A DNA stretch of 64,000 nt from Corinectria fuckeliana (GCA_019137255.1 WPDH01000028.1:1-64000); one strand, 5' to 3'; positions 53,429-64,000 are shown, counted from the stretch's first letter. The notes: generated from the sequence alone by a model not told the origin. Translations and numbers: made by a program.

Positions 53429-55109
53429 TGTTGGGTCGAGGCCTTTTGGCTGGGATGTGATTCAGACACCGATAGTGTTACTGTAGCAAATGTATCGCGG
53501 ATCCTTAGAATAGAAAGGATGCACTGTGAATCGGTGTCTTGGTTTGAGGAAACTTGGAGTGGATGTTGAGAGATTCTGGCTTGTTTATATATCTACGGGA
53601 AAAAGCGTGGTTTATCGGCATGGTCATCATGTCACTGGTGCTATTGAGAGAACATCCACGGGATTCACGGGACTCGACTCACAATTTAAGAACATAGACT
53701 CACAACTAAGAACATAGACCTACAACTAAGAACGTAGAATCGTGGCTGAGAACATAGATAGATGACTATTTTCAGAGGACATAGAAATAGGCGGCTTGTC
53801 TGTAACTGAACCTTCGACGGTACACGTAAGGGTGTTTAGAAAAGACTACCACAATGTGCGAAGCATCGGAAGAAAATGGTACATTTAATAGAAGTTTTAT
53901 CACCACCTTAACTCAATAAATTCAAGATGCGAGTAAGATGCTTGAGAAAGTCATGTGTCGAGATATCCGGGGTGGACCAAGCAACAGTCTCTAAGCAGTG
54001 GCTCTCTTCGATGCTGTTCCTTAGAATATTCCATACCGTCGCCCACTTTGCATTTGGCACCAAGGCAATTACGATGTTTTTTTAACATGGGTGGAGCTTG
54101 ATTCAAACAAGACAAGTCTCGAATAGTCTCAAGATCGATTGCCAAGATGCCGCCGATCACTCGCGAGCCCACACTTAATAGACGTCCAATGAACAAGCTC
54201 AACGTCCCCCTAGCCCGGCATCCCTCGAACTTGAGAGTTGATGAGAGATTATTATGTGATCGTGATCAGTCGTAGTAGACTCTGAGATCTGGTGTAAGAT
54301 ATACAAAGATCACCAAGAAACGTACAATACCCTGTCTTGGATTCGGCCGTCGTCGGGAGCCTGGGAGCGGCCCCGCTGTAACCTTTTCCACAACGCGTAT
54401 TCCGACTGGCGGTCTGCCGGACTAGAAAATACGCTGAAACCTTCAACCATCGTTGCCTATAGCGAGTGGAATGTTGCTCATCAAGGCAGACACAAAGCAA
54501 TTCTCTCCTGAGAGGGCAGTCGGAATGCTTAAGAAAACGTGAAATGTGCACCCTCGGCGCAGTGTGTTTTTCCTGATATGGACATGTATTCCGCGTATTC
54601 GGTCCTGGTTACGAATACATTGTGCCCTTCGATGTGGACTTTCAGACACCCTGAGAGGCCAGGTTTACTGGATGCTGTCACTAAATTCGCAGTGGAGCAG
54701 TGCCTCAAGGTGAAGAAAGCGGGGCACCAAGCCAAGAGCCCAGAAGGTAATAGCGGCCTGCAAGCAGTGCCCCCTTTGCAGCGTAAGCGGCCGCCGCCAT
54801 GACGAAACATTCGCACGCAGCGAAGTACGGGCCCTAGGTTCTCAACACCAACGCTTCTCGATCCTACACAAGTTCCTCTCCTCACACCAGCACCGTCTTT
54901 ACTGCACCCATCACCACCGCGCGCAAAACGCCTCAGCGTGATTCCACCCGCGAGGCCGCTTCAACCGAGGGCAGCTCCCTCCAACCTCTCAAAGCTGCCC
55001 GATCCTTATCGACAGTGCCCAAGGACCGCAACTAATCTGTCCTGTCCGTCACAACCACCCATCGAACGACACAAAATCACCACCGCGACGCCTGAGGATT
55101 AACGTTGCC
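53429..55109. other. Intergenic, includes a 20-bp tandem repeat
   Basis: AT-richer DNA with one minisatellite (separate entry). The last about 300 bp, rich in CACC and CCAC, form the leader of the verprolin gene. The ORF at 54539-54802 shows no coding evidence. Confidence 0.5.
53688..53767. repeat. 20-bp minisatellite, four degenerate units
   Basis: Units begin AAGAACATAG or variants at 53688, 53708, 53728 and 53748, with spacing of exactly 20 bp. The first two units differ at about two positions (AAGAACATAGACTCACAACT against AAGAACATAGACCTACAACT); the last two are more diverged. Confidence 0.85.
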
Positions 55110-56490
55110 ATGCCTCCTCCTCCGCCTCCTCCTCCGCCACCGCCGCCAGGCTTTGGCGGACCACCACCACCACCTCCTCCTCCCCCGGGAGCCTTGCCCT
55201 CGAGGCCCCCAGCTGCAGCTGGAAATAGGGTACGTATCAGAATCCCCGGGCCTTGGCTTGCCTCCATACAGCGGCCGTTGAAACAAATCAAACCTAACTG
55301 TGCTACTCTAGAATGCCTTGCTGTCAGATATCACCAAGGGCAGGCCTCTGAAGAAGGCCGTCACCAACGACCGCTCGGCGCCAATTGTCGGCAAAGAAAC
55401 CTCCTCGTCAGGCCCTCCAGTTGGCGGTGCGCCGCCAATTCCCGGGCTCGGCGGAGCTCCAAAGCCTCCAGGCGGACTCGCGCCTCCAACTTTGGGAAAT
55501 CGGGGCCGAAGCAACAGTGATCAGGGCTCCCGAGATTCGACGGCTGGAGCCATGGACGCGGCGCCCCAGTTGGGCGGACTATTTGCTGGAGGGATGCCCA
55601 AGCTGAAGAAGAGAGGCGGGGTCAACACGGGCGCGAATGCAGACTCGTCGTATCTGTCAGATCCAGGAGAGCGCACGGGTTCAGCGCCCAAGCCTCCGGC
55701 CTTTTCTGCCCCCAAGCCTCCTCCAGGAGCGGCTCCCACAATTCCCGGACGACCTCCGATGCCGCCCCCGGGAGGAGTCTCGGGTCTAAGAAAGACGACG
55801 CCGATGGGGTCCAAGGGACCGCCTCCACCCATTGGCAAGAAGCCACCACCTTTACCGACATCTCGGAAGCCATCTTCCATGTCCTTGGCTCCAAGCGTTT
55901 CTGCGCCCTCGGCTCCGGCCCCGGCGCCACCTCCACCTCCACCGCCTCCGCCAACGTCCTCCGGTGCCGCTCCCGCAGCACCACCGCCTCCACCACCATC
56001 TTCAGCGCCTCCTCGCCCATCCCTTTCGCCGGCCCCACGATCACAACCACCTCCGCCGCCGCCGCCTCCTGCCTCTCATTCGACGCCTTCTCTGGCTGCC
56101 CAAGCCACCATCCGCGCCGCCGGGCAAGCGTCTCCCAGCTCCGCGCCACCCGCGCCGCCACCACCACCTCCTCCGTCTTCAGCCCCATCACCACCTTCCG
56201 CTCCTTCTCCACCACCGCCGGGCCCGACTCGGTCGCGCGGCTCATCTCTTCGCCAGTCTCTGTTTGACCCAGCAGCCTTTACTCTCTCTGCTAATGGCGC
56301 TAAATCACCTACCCCAGCTCGACTGTCCCCTTCGAACGGCTCTGGAAGTGAACGCTTTGTTGTGAATGATTCAAGGTGGAGTTTCAAGGACGAATCTTCA
56401 TTTCCTAAGCCACGGGATTTCGTAGGAGGCACGAAGAGGTACAGAGCAGGAAGAGGGAGCAGTGTGCCGCTGGATCTTAGCGCTCTATGA
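55110..56490 (+). CDS. Verprolin / WIP-family actin regulator
   Basis: Two exons (55110-55229, 55312-56490), 432 aa. The intron has GTACGT and CTCTAG with branch CCTAAC, phase 0. The N terminus is a polyproline run (12 prolines after Met, then GFGGPP and nine more), a profilin/SH3-binding type sequence. A WH2 actin-monomer-binding motif follows straight after the intron (NALLSDITKGRPLKKAVT, about residues 41-58). The middle is proline-rich with KKPPPLPTSRKPSS and further PPPPPP runs. The C terminus carries the WASP-binding signature: RFVVNDSRWSFKDE, then FPKPRDFVGG and KRYRAGRGSSVPLDL. The protein binds Las17/WASP and actin at cortical patches and promotes endocytic actin assembly and polarised growth. 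Length is shorter than yeast Vrp1 but normal for filamentous fungi. The convergent neighbour mL54 ends 310 bp downstream. Confidence 0.93.
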
Positions 56491-56800
56491 GGGACTAGAG
56501 CTTGGAGCACGGTCATGCGAAAACTTTTTTTTTTTAAGCCTTGGACGCGCAGTATCCCGGTCGTGTTTCCAGGCACAATCTAAACGGTGCTATAAGATTT
56601 GTATAGATTGGAAATGTCAATACTAGGTCACATGCACTCATAAATGTCAGATTCCAAATCGTTGTAAAAGCCCCTGAGATCCATCTCAGTAGAAACAGTA
56701 TTTCAGCGAACTTCCATGCCAGATCTATTAGCAAGATATAGTACACCTCAGTTACATTGCGCTTGCAATATTGTACAGATACACGGCCAAGAGGGCCAAT
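56491..56800. other. Short gap between convergent genes
   Basis: Shared 3' region of verprolin and mL54 genes, AT-rich with a T10 run near 56525-56535. Nothing else was seen. Confidence 0.55.
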
Positions 56801-57447
56801 TTACATGGACTTCAGGTAGTTAGACTCCTTGATCTTGGCCTTCCTCTCCTTACGCATCGCCTTCTTTAGATCTTCTCTCTTCAGTGCCGCCTCGATGTTG
56901 TGCTCAACGCTGCCGTCCCGTTCGCCGATGAGGTTGATGGATTGGTGCTGCAGGGGAATTTTCGGGGCAAGGGCGTCGAGGTTGCCCTCAGCGAGCGCCT
57001 TGGCCTCTTCAGCCTTCTGCCTCTTGGCTGCAATTTTTCGCTGCTTCTTCGATTTTGCTGCCGAGGATGTTAGCGAAGTGAAATGAAAGCGGAGTCGACT
57101 ATAATGCCAAGCGTTGACATACAGAACTCGTCTCCGGCGCCATCGTCTGCAGAATCCTTATTCGACTTGATCACGTCCAGACATGACCAGAGCCACTCGG
57201 GGTATTCCTCATCCTTCAGCGCAATCGGGTCATGCCCGTTCTTGAGGTAGTTGAGCCCGTCGAGCTTGGTTCCGGCCGGGCATGATGACCGGGGAACAGG
57301 GGCGTCCTTTGCAGCTTCGCCAGCCTCGGTAATTGGGGTCGAGAGCTGGGGCTCGGCGGATCGGAAAGGGACCGTCGTGGAGAATTGACGGAGGATGGGG
57401 AGCGGACGCCGCGTCACGGTTGCGCGGAGGCACCTGGTGCAAAACAT
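56801..57447 (-). CDS. Mitochondrial ribosomal protein mL54 (MRPL37), 2 exons
   Basis: Exons are complement of 57123-57447 and 56801-57057, 193 aa. The intron has GTATGT, a GCTAAC branch and GGCAG; the split Ser codon joins GDEF to SKSKKQRKIA. The start MFCTRCLRATVTRRPLPILR begins an Arg-rich mitochondrial presequence. The family core is CPAGTKLDGLNYLKNGHDPI followed by LKDEEYPEWLWSCLD. The tail is highly basic and helical (KREDLKKAMRKERKAKIKE), as in fungal mL54 proteins. It is a structural component of the mitochondrial large ribosomal subunit. The upstream frame to 57573 has no better start. The gene shares orientation with the complex I subunit gene 418 bp upstream, but fungal genes are not co-transcribed. 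Confidence 0.93.
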
Positions 57448-57865
57448 GGCGAATGTGGTGGTGGTTTGTTTGAGGCTGTGGTAGACGAGGCTCAAGCTCT
57501 GGAGAGAAATTTTGGGGTGGATGTGGGGACACCAATTAGAACAGCTGCAACGGCCAATTGTCAGCCTCGCCATTAATGCCCGCTAACTAACCAAAGTCCA
57601 GTGTGACAAGGGAACGCACGACGGCGGATACGTTGGGATGGAAGCCATTGGGGCCTGTAACTAGCTGTGCTTCATTTCCGTTTCATTGATTCCTGATATA
57701 ACACAGTCATACAGGGTCGAAGTGATTCCTTTCACCATCGCGGCCATGACCGAGGTTGTGGCAGCACAATGCCATGATCCTATTCAGGCCACAATTCCCT
57801 AGCTTCTAGATAATCCAGCATTTACTGCGCACTCTCTCTCGACCGTAATCCCGCGGAAGCCCGCT
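57448..57865. other. Promoter region of mL54
   Basis: A 418-bp gap holding the mL54 promoter and the NDUFB10 3' region. No other feature was seen. Confidence 0.5.
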
Positions 57866-58313
57866 TCACGAAGAGAACCTAGCCTGGTTCATCTTGGCGA
57901 CCTGGTCACTGGTGTGCACCTTGGCCAGCCGGTCCATCTCCTCATCCTGCTTCGTCACGTAGTTCTGCTGCAGGAACTTGGTGCCCTTGATCTTGTTCGT
58001 CTTCAGCAATTGCAGATATCGCTCTGGTCATCGTCATCAGTAGATGCTCAAGTTTCCAAGCCCTCAGTCTCGTTCCAACCGACTAACCTCGGAGGTGGCC
58101 GCAGTTTTCGAGGTGGTTCACACCCTCGCGCACGTAGCACTTGCCCAGCTCCTCGCCGACAAGGCGGGTCATCATGGCGCCGACCCATTGCTCCCGGATG
58201 ATGGCGTCCTCGGCCGCCTTGAACGCCTTGGTGTCGTCGAAGTCGACGCCGTTGAAGGTGGGAGCGACGGTGGGCTTCTGGGCCTGGAACTGCGCGGACT
58301 CGGGAGTGGGCAT
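57866..58313 (-). CDS. NADH:ubiquinone oxidoreductase subunit NDUFB10 (PDSW), 2 exons
   Basis: Exons are complement of 58088-58313 and 57866-58023, 127 aa. The intron (58024-58087) has GTTAGT and GACCAG; the restored join reads NCGHLR-ERYLQLLKTNKIKG. Key features are AAEDAIIREQWVGAMMTRLV, the cysteine-bearing segment GKCYVREGVNHLENCGHLRE and the end KQDEEMDRLAKVHTSD, all typical of fungal PDSW subunits. The cysteine pair (KCY, NCG) is where this intermembrane-space subunit forms disulfides. It is an accessory subunit of the complex I membrane arm. The start is the in-frame ATG at MPTPESAQF; the longer upstream frame has no support. The gene is divergent from the nucleolin-like gene, sharing a 441-bp promoter region. 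Confidence 0.93.
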
Positions 58314-58754
58314 GGCGGCGGTTTTGATTGAGCCTCGGGTTGTCGAATTGGGCGTCGTTACAAAGCGAGGGTGCACGGTTGGGTTGGACTCGATCGATCT
58401 CGACAACTTGAATGTTCGGCACTCTATTAGCCTTGAGCTCAATTGATCGGTGTCCAATGACAGTCGACCTGATTTCTCAGGCACGCACTGACCGCCCAGA
58501 CCACCTTCCCAACTTCCTTCGTCTGCAGCGGCTTGTCAGCTCACCGCCTTTAGACTACCCCACTATTTGGCTGGCAGAAAGAAAAAAATCTCTGCCCGCC
58601 AGTCGCAAGGCCAACCACCAGCTTAAAACCCATACAAGGCGCAAGGAAATCCTCATTTTTCCATCCACCCTCTCTCCTCTTCTTTCCTCCTCTTGTGTTA
58701 GACTACTATCCTCGAGGCTTCTCTTTATCACATATCCCTTCAACAACATTCACA
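58314..58754. promoter_or_regulatory. Divergent promoter between NDUFB10 and the nucleolin-like gene
   Basis: A 441-bp region between two outward-facing start codons. A CT-rich tract (58660-58735) precedes the nucleolin-like ATG, which is common in highly expressed fungal genes of ribosome synthesis. Confidence 0.55.
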
Positions 58755-60337
58755 ATGGCCAAGTCCAAGACCAAGGATTCCAAGAAGGCTGAGGCCGTCA
58801 GCGCCGTCAAGACCAGCGGTGTTACCAAGCCTGCCCAGACCCCCAAGACCAAGTCCAAGAAGCTGGCCAAGGCCGCTGCTACGAAGGTCGAGAAGAAGGA
58901 CTCCAAGAAGAAGAAGGTCGTCGAGCCCGAGTCTTCTGACTCCGACTCCGAGGACTCTGATTCCTCCGAGAGCGAGGCTGACGCTTCGTCTGACTCCGAC
59001 TCTGAGGAGGAGAAGCCTGCCAAGAAGGCCGTCGCTACTAACGGAAAGGCTGCTAAGGCCAAGGCCCCTACTCCCGCCTCCGACTCTGACGACTCCGCCT
59101 CTGACAGCGACTCTGAGTCCGAAGAGGAGAAGCCCAAGGCCAAGGTTGCTGCCAAGGTTAACGGCGCTGCCAAGGCCAAGGCTGAGTCCTCTGACTCTGA
59201 TGATTCTGACGACTCCGATGAGAGTGAGGAGGAGAAGCCTGCCGCCAAGGCTGCTGACAAGGTTAGTGACTTCCCACCTACCTCATTCTACTTGCATCTT
59301 CTAACCACCATTAGACTTCCGACTCGGACGACTCGGACGACAGCGATGACTCTGATTCTGAGTCCGAGGCCGAGACCAAGAAGACTGAGGAGGCCCCCTC
59401 CAAGAAGCGCAAGGCTGAGGAGGACATTGAGACCGACGACGCCAAGAAGACCAAGACCGAGGGTGCCCCTACCCTCTTCGCTGGTAGCCTGAGCTGGGGC
59501 ATCGACGACGATGCTCTGTACGAGGCTTTCAAGCAGTTTGACGGTCTCGCCAGTGCCCGTGTTGTCATGGACAAGATGAGCGGCCGCAGCCGTGGCTTCG
59601 GTTACGTCGACTTCAACGACGCTGAGTCGGCTAAGGTGGCCTATGAGGCCATGCAAGGCCAAGAGCTTGATGGTCGTGCCATCAACCTAGACTACGCCAA
59701 CGCTCGCTCTGACGATGCCAACCCTCGTGACCGCGCCGACAACCGCGCCAAGAAGCACGGCGACACCATCAGCCCTGAGAGCAACACTCTCTTCGTTGGC
59801 AACCTGCCTTGGGATGTCGACCAGGACACTGTCAGCGACTTCTTCAACGAGATTTGTTCCGTCGCTAGCGTCCGACTTCCTACTGATCCGTGAGTACTTC
59901 CACCGCTTGACATCAGAGATGACATACTAATCCCAAACAGCGAGACCGGCAACCTGAAGGGTTTCGGATACGTCAGCTTCAACACCGTTGAGGATGCCAA
60001 GAAGGTCTTCGAGGCCAAGAACGGCGAGTCTGTCGGTCACGGACGCAGTGCCCGCGCCGTGCGCCTGGACTACGCTCAGGACCGTCCTCAGCGCGAGGGT
60101 GGTGGTGGTGGCTTCGGCGGTGGCCGCGGTGGTGGCCGTGGAGGCGGTCGCGGCGGCTTCGGTGACCGGGGTGGTGGACGTGGCGGCCGTGGCGGTTTCG
60201 GTGACCGAGGTGGCCGTGGTGGCTTCGGCGGTCGCGGTGGTGGTCGCGGCGGCTTTGGTGACCGAGGTGGCCGTGGTGGCGGCCGCGGACGAGGAGGAGC
60301 TCCCAGCTTCTCCGGCACCAAGATTGCCTTTGACTAA
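58755..60337 (+). CDS. Nucleolin-like nucleolar protein (Nsr1/Gar2 type), 3 exons
   Basis: Exons 58755-59261, 59315-59889 and 59941-60337, 492 aa. The introns are 53 and 51 nt (GTTAGT...ATTAG; GTGAGT...AACAG). The architecture is diagnostic: a Lys-rich start (residues 1-60), alternating acidic Ser/Asp/Glu blocks and Lys/Ala linkers (60-220), RRM1 (about 222-297, RNP2 LFAGSL, RNP1 RGFGYVDF), RRM2 (about 327-410, RNP2 LFVGNL, RNP1 KGFGYVSF), and a GAR domain of repeated RGG/FGDRGGRGG units (about 415-480). These proteins bind pre-rRNA and snoRNPs in the nucleolus and are needed for small-subunit rRNA processing. The Ser runs are likely casein-kinase-2 sites and the RGG runs are likely arginine methylation sites. 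The intron in the acidic region lies between repeated acidic blocks. Confidence 0.96.
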
Positions 60338-62576
60338 ACGTTGTTCGCAAGTTGAAAACCGAGGGCTTTCGGCGGGAATGCCATTACCAGTGGGCTTTTG
60401 TGGGCTGTCCTTTCAAAACAAGTTGGTGCTCCATCGTGGAGCTGTGGGCTTTGAGAATGCGCTTCAGACATGAAGCAATGTCAGACCTGGGGGCTTTTAC
60501 ACTTGGGGACCGTGGGCTCGTGGCATCATCCAGAGGGTACTGTTAACGGCGTCTTTTCGCTTTTTGATTTTGGGATCGGAATACAACTGTCATTTAGACA
60601 TAACAAATCATGTGGGCTTCTGAGGGATTTGACGGCTCCTTTTGGGAAGAATCTTCCGTTGTCTCTTTCACAGGGCTTCGGCGAGGGGACCAAGCTGGCT
60701 TGCAATACTTCTGAGGGTCCTGGGGGCTTTTCGACCGGTCATAATGTGGACTGGGCCTCGCTTTGTTGTGAAGGCCCGGTCTATGGCCACCTTGTACGCT
60801 TGTATATGAGTCGCTTCTGCTTTCTTCTGTATCGGTGAGTATACCACTTCCGCGCACGTTTTCGATGATTGTCGGCATCCACACATCCTAGGTAGAAAGG
60901 CGTAATAAAAGTTCGATCATGTTTTAACGATGAATTAAATGACGTTTCATTTCGAGTGATACTCTGTACTGTGCATAAATGATGAGTGTCGTGCAGTCGA
61001 ATGATTTTGGCCAAGGTCAGGTGTTCTTTGTTTGAAGGCGACGCAGGAGGTCAAACCGGCCGAGCTGTGGGCTCACCCAAAGGCTGAGACTGGATGACTC
61101 CCTAGTTGCCTAGGTAAGTACCTACTTAGAGACACTGAGCTAGCTAGAGCCCTGTAGCCTATCAACAGGACGTTTCGAGGCCGCAGAGCGTGGTACGTTG
61201 GGGACGGCCGATGGTTGAGACTTGAGACAGCGCGTGCAGCGTGTCTAGTCGCAAGGGAGCCCACCCACGCGTGAGCAAGTAATTATATGCTTGGCTGGAG
61301 GTGCCATGCTCACTCGCTAGGTCACGGGCCACGATGGAAGAGGGGCCGGGATGGGAGACGAGAGAGGGGTGCTCAACAAGCATGGAAGGTCATGTTGTTT
61401 AGAATTGTTCCTTTCTTTGTTTCGCTGTCAAAGCGGTTTGTTCCACAAGCAACCTGCCAGTCAGCACTCGGATATGTACGAAGTACGGTATGAATATGTA
61501 TATGGCGCTATGCACACATGAGATGTCTTTGTCTCACAAAGACAGTAGTGACGCAACTGTGGAAGCACCGGCGAGCGGGATGCGCCACGGCAGCTGATGG
61601 CGACGGCGGATGATGCCATGCTTAGGCTTGCAACTTGCAAGCCAGTTGGCCAACAAGCCAGGCTGACTAGATCCAGATCAGCTACCTACCTAGGTACGGA
61701 GTAAATAGGGAGGCAGATCGATAAGCGGCCTGCTCGGTCGGGCACCTGTGGGTACTCACTCTTGGCACCGTAATCTACCCATCTGTAAGCGTGCCCAGAA
61801 GGTGCAGGCCTAGGCCGGAGGACGGAGAATGGCGCTTGTCTATGCTGCTGTGCTCTCATCTACGCTGTCAAAGCCGTGCTGTTGCGTGCGCGTGGGTGGT
61901 CGCAAGCCTCTCGATGATGAACTCCTTTGGGCGACCCCCGCTTGTGCTCATGACCCGGCCGGTTCGGTGCGCCTGAACCAGGCGGGGGTCTAGGGTACCG
62001 GTACCGGTACATGTGCTTGGCTGTCTTATTGCCCCTTCAGGGCCAGGCAGTACAGTGTGTCTTGCGTACCGTCGTCATCATTTAGCTTGCCTGAGTCGGC
62101 TCGAGGCGCGACAAGTCTCGGGTATTCCCCCGCGATCTGGAGTCGGCGCGTGATGCGCTCGCACTGTATCCCCCACCCATTCCCTCAAGTACCGGTACCC
62201 ACGCCGTTATCGACGTGCGACTGGGCTTGCGCTCGTGCTCCAACAAAGGCAACCCAAATCACAACTCGATCCATCCCTCACCGACCCAGCCCCGACTTCG
62301 CTGCCCAGGTCATCTTCTCAGCCTCCTTTTTTTCTTTACTTTTCTTTCCTTTCTTCTTCACGTCGTTCTTGACACGTCTCTCTTCCTGTCTGACATCTCG
62401 TCTCCCGAAACATCGTCCCAGAGCGCTGCCTCCCTGGCTCGACCTCGAGAAAGAAAAGCGGGGTTGCGCAGTGCGCCCATACACCCAACGTTGTGTTGGC
62501 ATTTGGCCTAATAGTTTCCCACCTCTCGGGCGCGTTCAGCTTAGATCTCACCAACACACACGGAAAGCACACATCC
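60338..62576. other. Intergenic region without supported genes
   Basis: 2.2 kb. Contains TACGAAGTA (61477), TACGGAGTA (61695), two TACCTAGGTA-like patches (61110, 61685) and a GGTACCGGTACCGGTAC-type short repeat (61995-62010). The CT-rich tract at 62310-62400 is presumably part of the promoter for the last gene. Confidence 0.5.
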
Positions 62577-63848
62577 ATGAACGACCAAACAGGCCAGAGC
62601 TGGCAAGGGAGCAGGGTGTCGCGAGCCGGTACGCGATCAAGCCCGGGACTGCCCCAACAAAGGCGCTTCGATGGTTTGTCTTCGCCCTCCGCCCATCGTC
62701 GGACCCTCCCACTAACAGACCCAGAATCATGGGTCGAGGTTTCTTCGCAGCCGTCCTCGTCTTCCCTATCGAGCATCGGCGATGAAATCGTCACTACCGG
62801 GCTGCGCGTCGGCAGCCCTTATACCCGTCGACGACGCTTACAACCGCCCGCCAGATCGCTCCCGCAGCAACCGACAGTCATCCACGCCTCCACCTCCGCG
62901 GCTGAGGCAAGCAGCCAGGAGGAATACGAGGAAAGCGAGAGTGAGAGTGAGGAAGATCGGCTTCTGACGAGTTCGACGGAAAACGTTCATCCGTCAGAGG
63001 AGGAGATGGATGTGGACTCGGACGCCGATTCAGACGGCGATAACGTCACCGCGCTAGGCCAAGTGTCTGACCAACCCGTCTTTCGACCACAGCCAAATGC
63101 CTTCTCACACCCTTCATCAAACCAAGCTCAAAGGAGAAACTCTACCGCCTCGACTATGCCGCCTCCTCCTCACCCCCACAGTGGCTTTACACGGCCGTCA
63201 TTCTCTCATCGATCCCAGATGCGGACCAACAACGCCGGTCACAACTTCATGTCCCCCGCCATTCGCGAGGAGAACGATGCTGCCCTCCGAGCCTCGCTGA
63301 CCACGCTCCTCTCTTGTGCCGCCGCTGCCCGGGGTTTGCCCAAGTCCAAGGAGGAAGCGGAGGCCCAGCGGACTTCAAACCTAGGTGTGGGTCCCAGCGC
63401 GCAGCCTATGGGGTTGCGACTGGTTCCGGAGTCGGAGTTGGATGCGGAGCCTTCGCGGGCCCAACGCGGGCCTGCGACGCCGTCTCCGCCCCGGAAACGG
63501 GGCTCCCCCACCAGGTCCGCTTCTACCGAGAAGACCAAGCACGGCGTCGCGACTAGCTCGGTACCGCGGGCTACCAAGAAGAAGAAGACTGCTCAGTCGG
63601 AGGAGACTCTCATCTCTCCTACTCTCCTCACCTGGGTTGTCAGTGCCGGTGTTGTTGTCCTCGTGTCCGTTGTGGGGTTTGGAGCTGGATATGTCATCGG
63701 CCGGGAGGTTGGAAGGCAAGAGGCGCTGGCAGTCAGCGTTGGTAGCGTCAACGACACCACGTCGTGCGGTGGCGAGGTCATAAGGTCTTCGAGCAGCGGG
63801 TTGCGGAGACTCCGATGGGGAGTCGTGGGCAAGAGCATCGTCGCTTAG
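62577..63848 (+). CDS. C-terminal single-pass membrane protein with AIM/LIR-like motif
   Basis: Single exon of 423 aa from ATG 62577; the upstream frame has no ATG. The chain is mostly disordered and Ser/Pro/Glu-rich, with one strong membrane span near the C terminus (about 352-376, LLTWVVSAGVVVLVSVVGFG) followed by about 45 residues. Near the N terminus, DPESWVEVSS (W52, V55) fits the Atg8-interacting motif W-x-x-V with acidic residues before it. Acidic clusters (ESESESEED, EEEMDVDSDADSDGD) and a basic run just before the span (RATKKKKT) are present. A conserved-looking helix (REENDAALRASLTTLLSCAA) lies at about 235-260. This layout resembles tail-anchored organelle receptors for selective autophagy such as Atg32-type proteins, but similarity to a named receptor cannot be claimed. 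Organelle and function are unknown. Confidence 0.75.
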   Translation: MNDQTGQSWQGSRVSRAGTRSSPGLPQQRRFDGLSSPSAHRRTLPLTDPESWVEVSSQPSSSSLSSIGDEIVTTGLRVGSPYTRRRRLQPPARSLPQQPTVIHASTSAAEASSQEEYEESESESEEDRLLTSSTENVHPSEEEMDVDSDADSDGDNVTALGQVSDQPVFRPQPNAFSHPSSNQAQRRNSTASTMPPPPHPHSGFTRPSFSHRSQMRTNNAGHNFMSPAIREENDAALRASLTTLLSCAAAARGLPKSKEEAEAQRTSNLGVGPSAQPMGLRLVPESELDAEPSRAQRGPATPSPPRKRGSPTRSASTEKTKHGVATSSVPRATKKKKTAQSEETLISPTLLTWVVSAGVVVLVSVVGFGAGYVIGREVGRQEALAVSVGSVNDTTSCGGEVIRSSSSGLRRLRWGVVGKSIVA

Positions 63849-64000
63849 ACATGGCAGTCTTAGGCTGTCTTCCAGTCTCGGTTATGAAGGAGCGGGCGGG
63901 ACTCTGTTCCAAGAGCGAGCTTTCAGGGGATGAGGCGTTTAGGACTAGTGAGTGCTACATTCTTACGAGATATGTAGGCTACAGTCCAGCCGATGTAAGG
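63849..64000. other. 3' region of the last gene
   Basis: About 150 bp downstream of the stop; the window ends here. No feature was recognised. Confidence 0.4.

Noticed and set aside
60088..60321. Pro/Arg-rich minus ORF opposite the nucleolin gene's end
   Set aside because: Complement of the glycine/arginine repeat region; a shadow.

Overview
This is a nuclear genome fragment from a filamentous ascomycete (Pezizomycotina, probably Sordariomycetes). The evidence is short GT-AG introns (about 50-90 nt, CTAAC/CTGAC branch sites), long GC-rich intergenic leaders, fungal-specific protein families, and an extremely AT-rich, stop-riddled transposon block of the kind left by repeat-induced point mutation (RIP). 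Species cannot be named from the sequence.

Layout. 1-4590 is an AT-rich RIP block. It begins inside a non-LTR (LINE, Tad1-like) reverse transcriptase relic and ends sharply at three copies of a 13-bp sequence. 4590-9060 is GC-rich and has no supported gene. 9061-21170 holds four ordinary-looking genes: a low-complexity protein with a conserved tryptophan motif (+), a BTB-like protein (-), a two-finger zinc protein (-), and an annexin (-). 22786-28505 is an accessory island. It has a decayed gene for a C2H2/DEDDh-exonuclease/Cys-rich protein, an intact acetylglutamate-kinase paralogue that lacks the reductase half of the usual ARG5,6 polyprotein, and two MITEs lying end to end on a shared TA in front of that gene. 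29434-38454 is a cell-surface and secretome stretch: a Ser/Thr-rich secreted protein, a small single-pass membrane protein, a Cys-rich secreted/GPI-like protein, a PL4 rhamnogalacturonan lyase and an SDR oxidoreductase, with a third MITE at 33694-33832.

38611-39160 looks like another decayed gene. 40851-43773 encodes a three-exon coiled-coil protein. 44137-50920 contains a small Cys-containing ORF, a tRNA-Arg(ACG) gene, a secreted alpha/beta hydrolase and a rhodopsin-domain membrane protein. 51239-64000 is mostly housekeeping: a mitochondrial membrane protein, verprolin/WIP, mitochondrial ribosomal protein mL54, complex I subunit NDUFB10/PDSW, a nucleolin/Nsr1-type protein, and a C-terminal-TM protein with an AIM/LIR-like motif.

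The most unusual observation is the tRNA-Arg(ACG) gene at 45883-46008. Its D-loop is interrupted by 54 nt that look like a spliceosomal intron (GTAAGA...ACTAAC...CAG), not by the usual anticodon-loop intron. Removing the 54 nt gives a complete cloverleaf. Other leads are the reductase-less acetylglutamate kinase, the exonuclease pseudogene whose in-frame stops sit where tryptophans fit, the back-to-back MITEs, and an intergenic 9-mer (TACGAAGTA) found about twenty times more often than chance.

Exon models were built by hand from reading frame and splice consensus; no transcript data or database searches were available.
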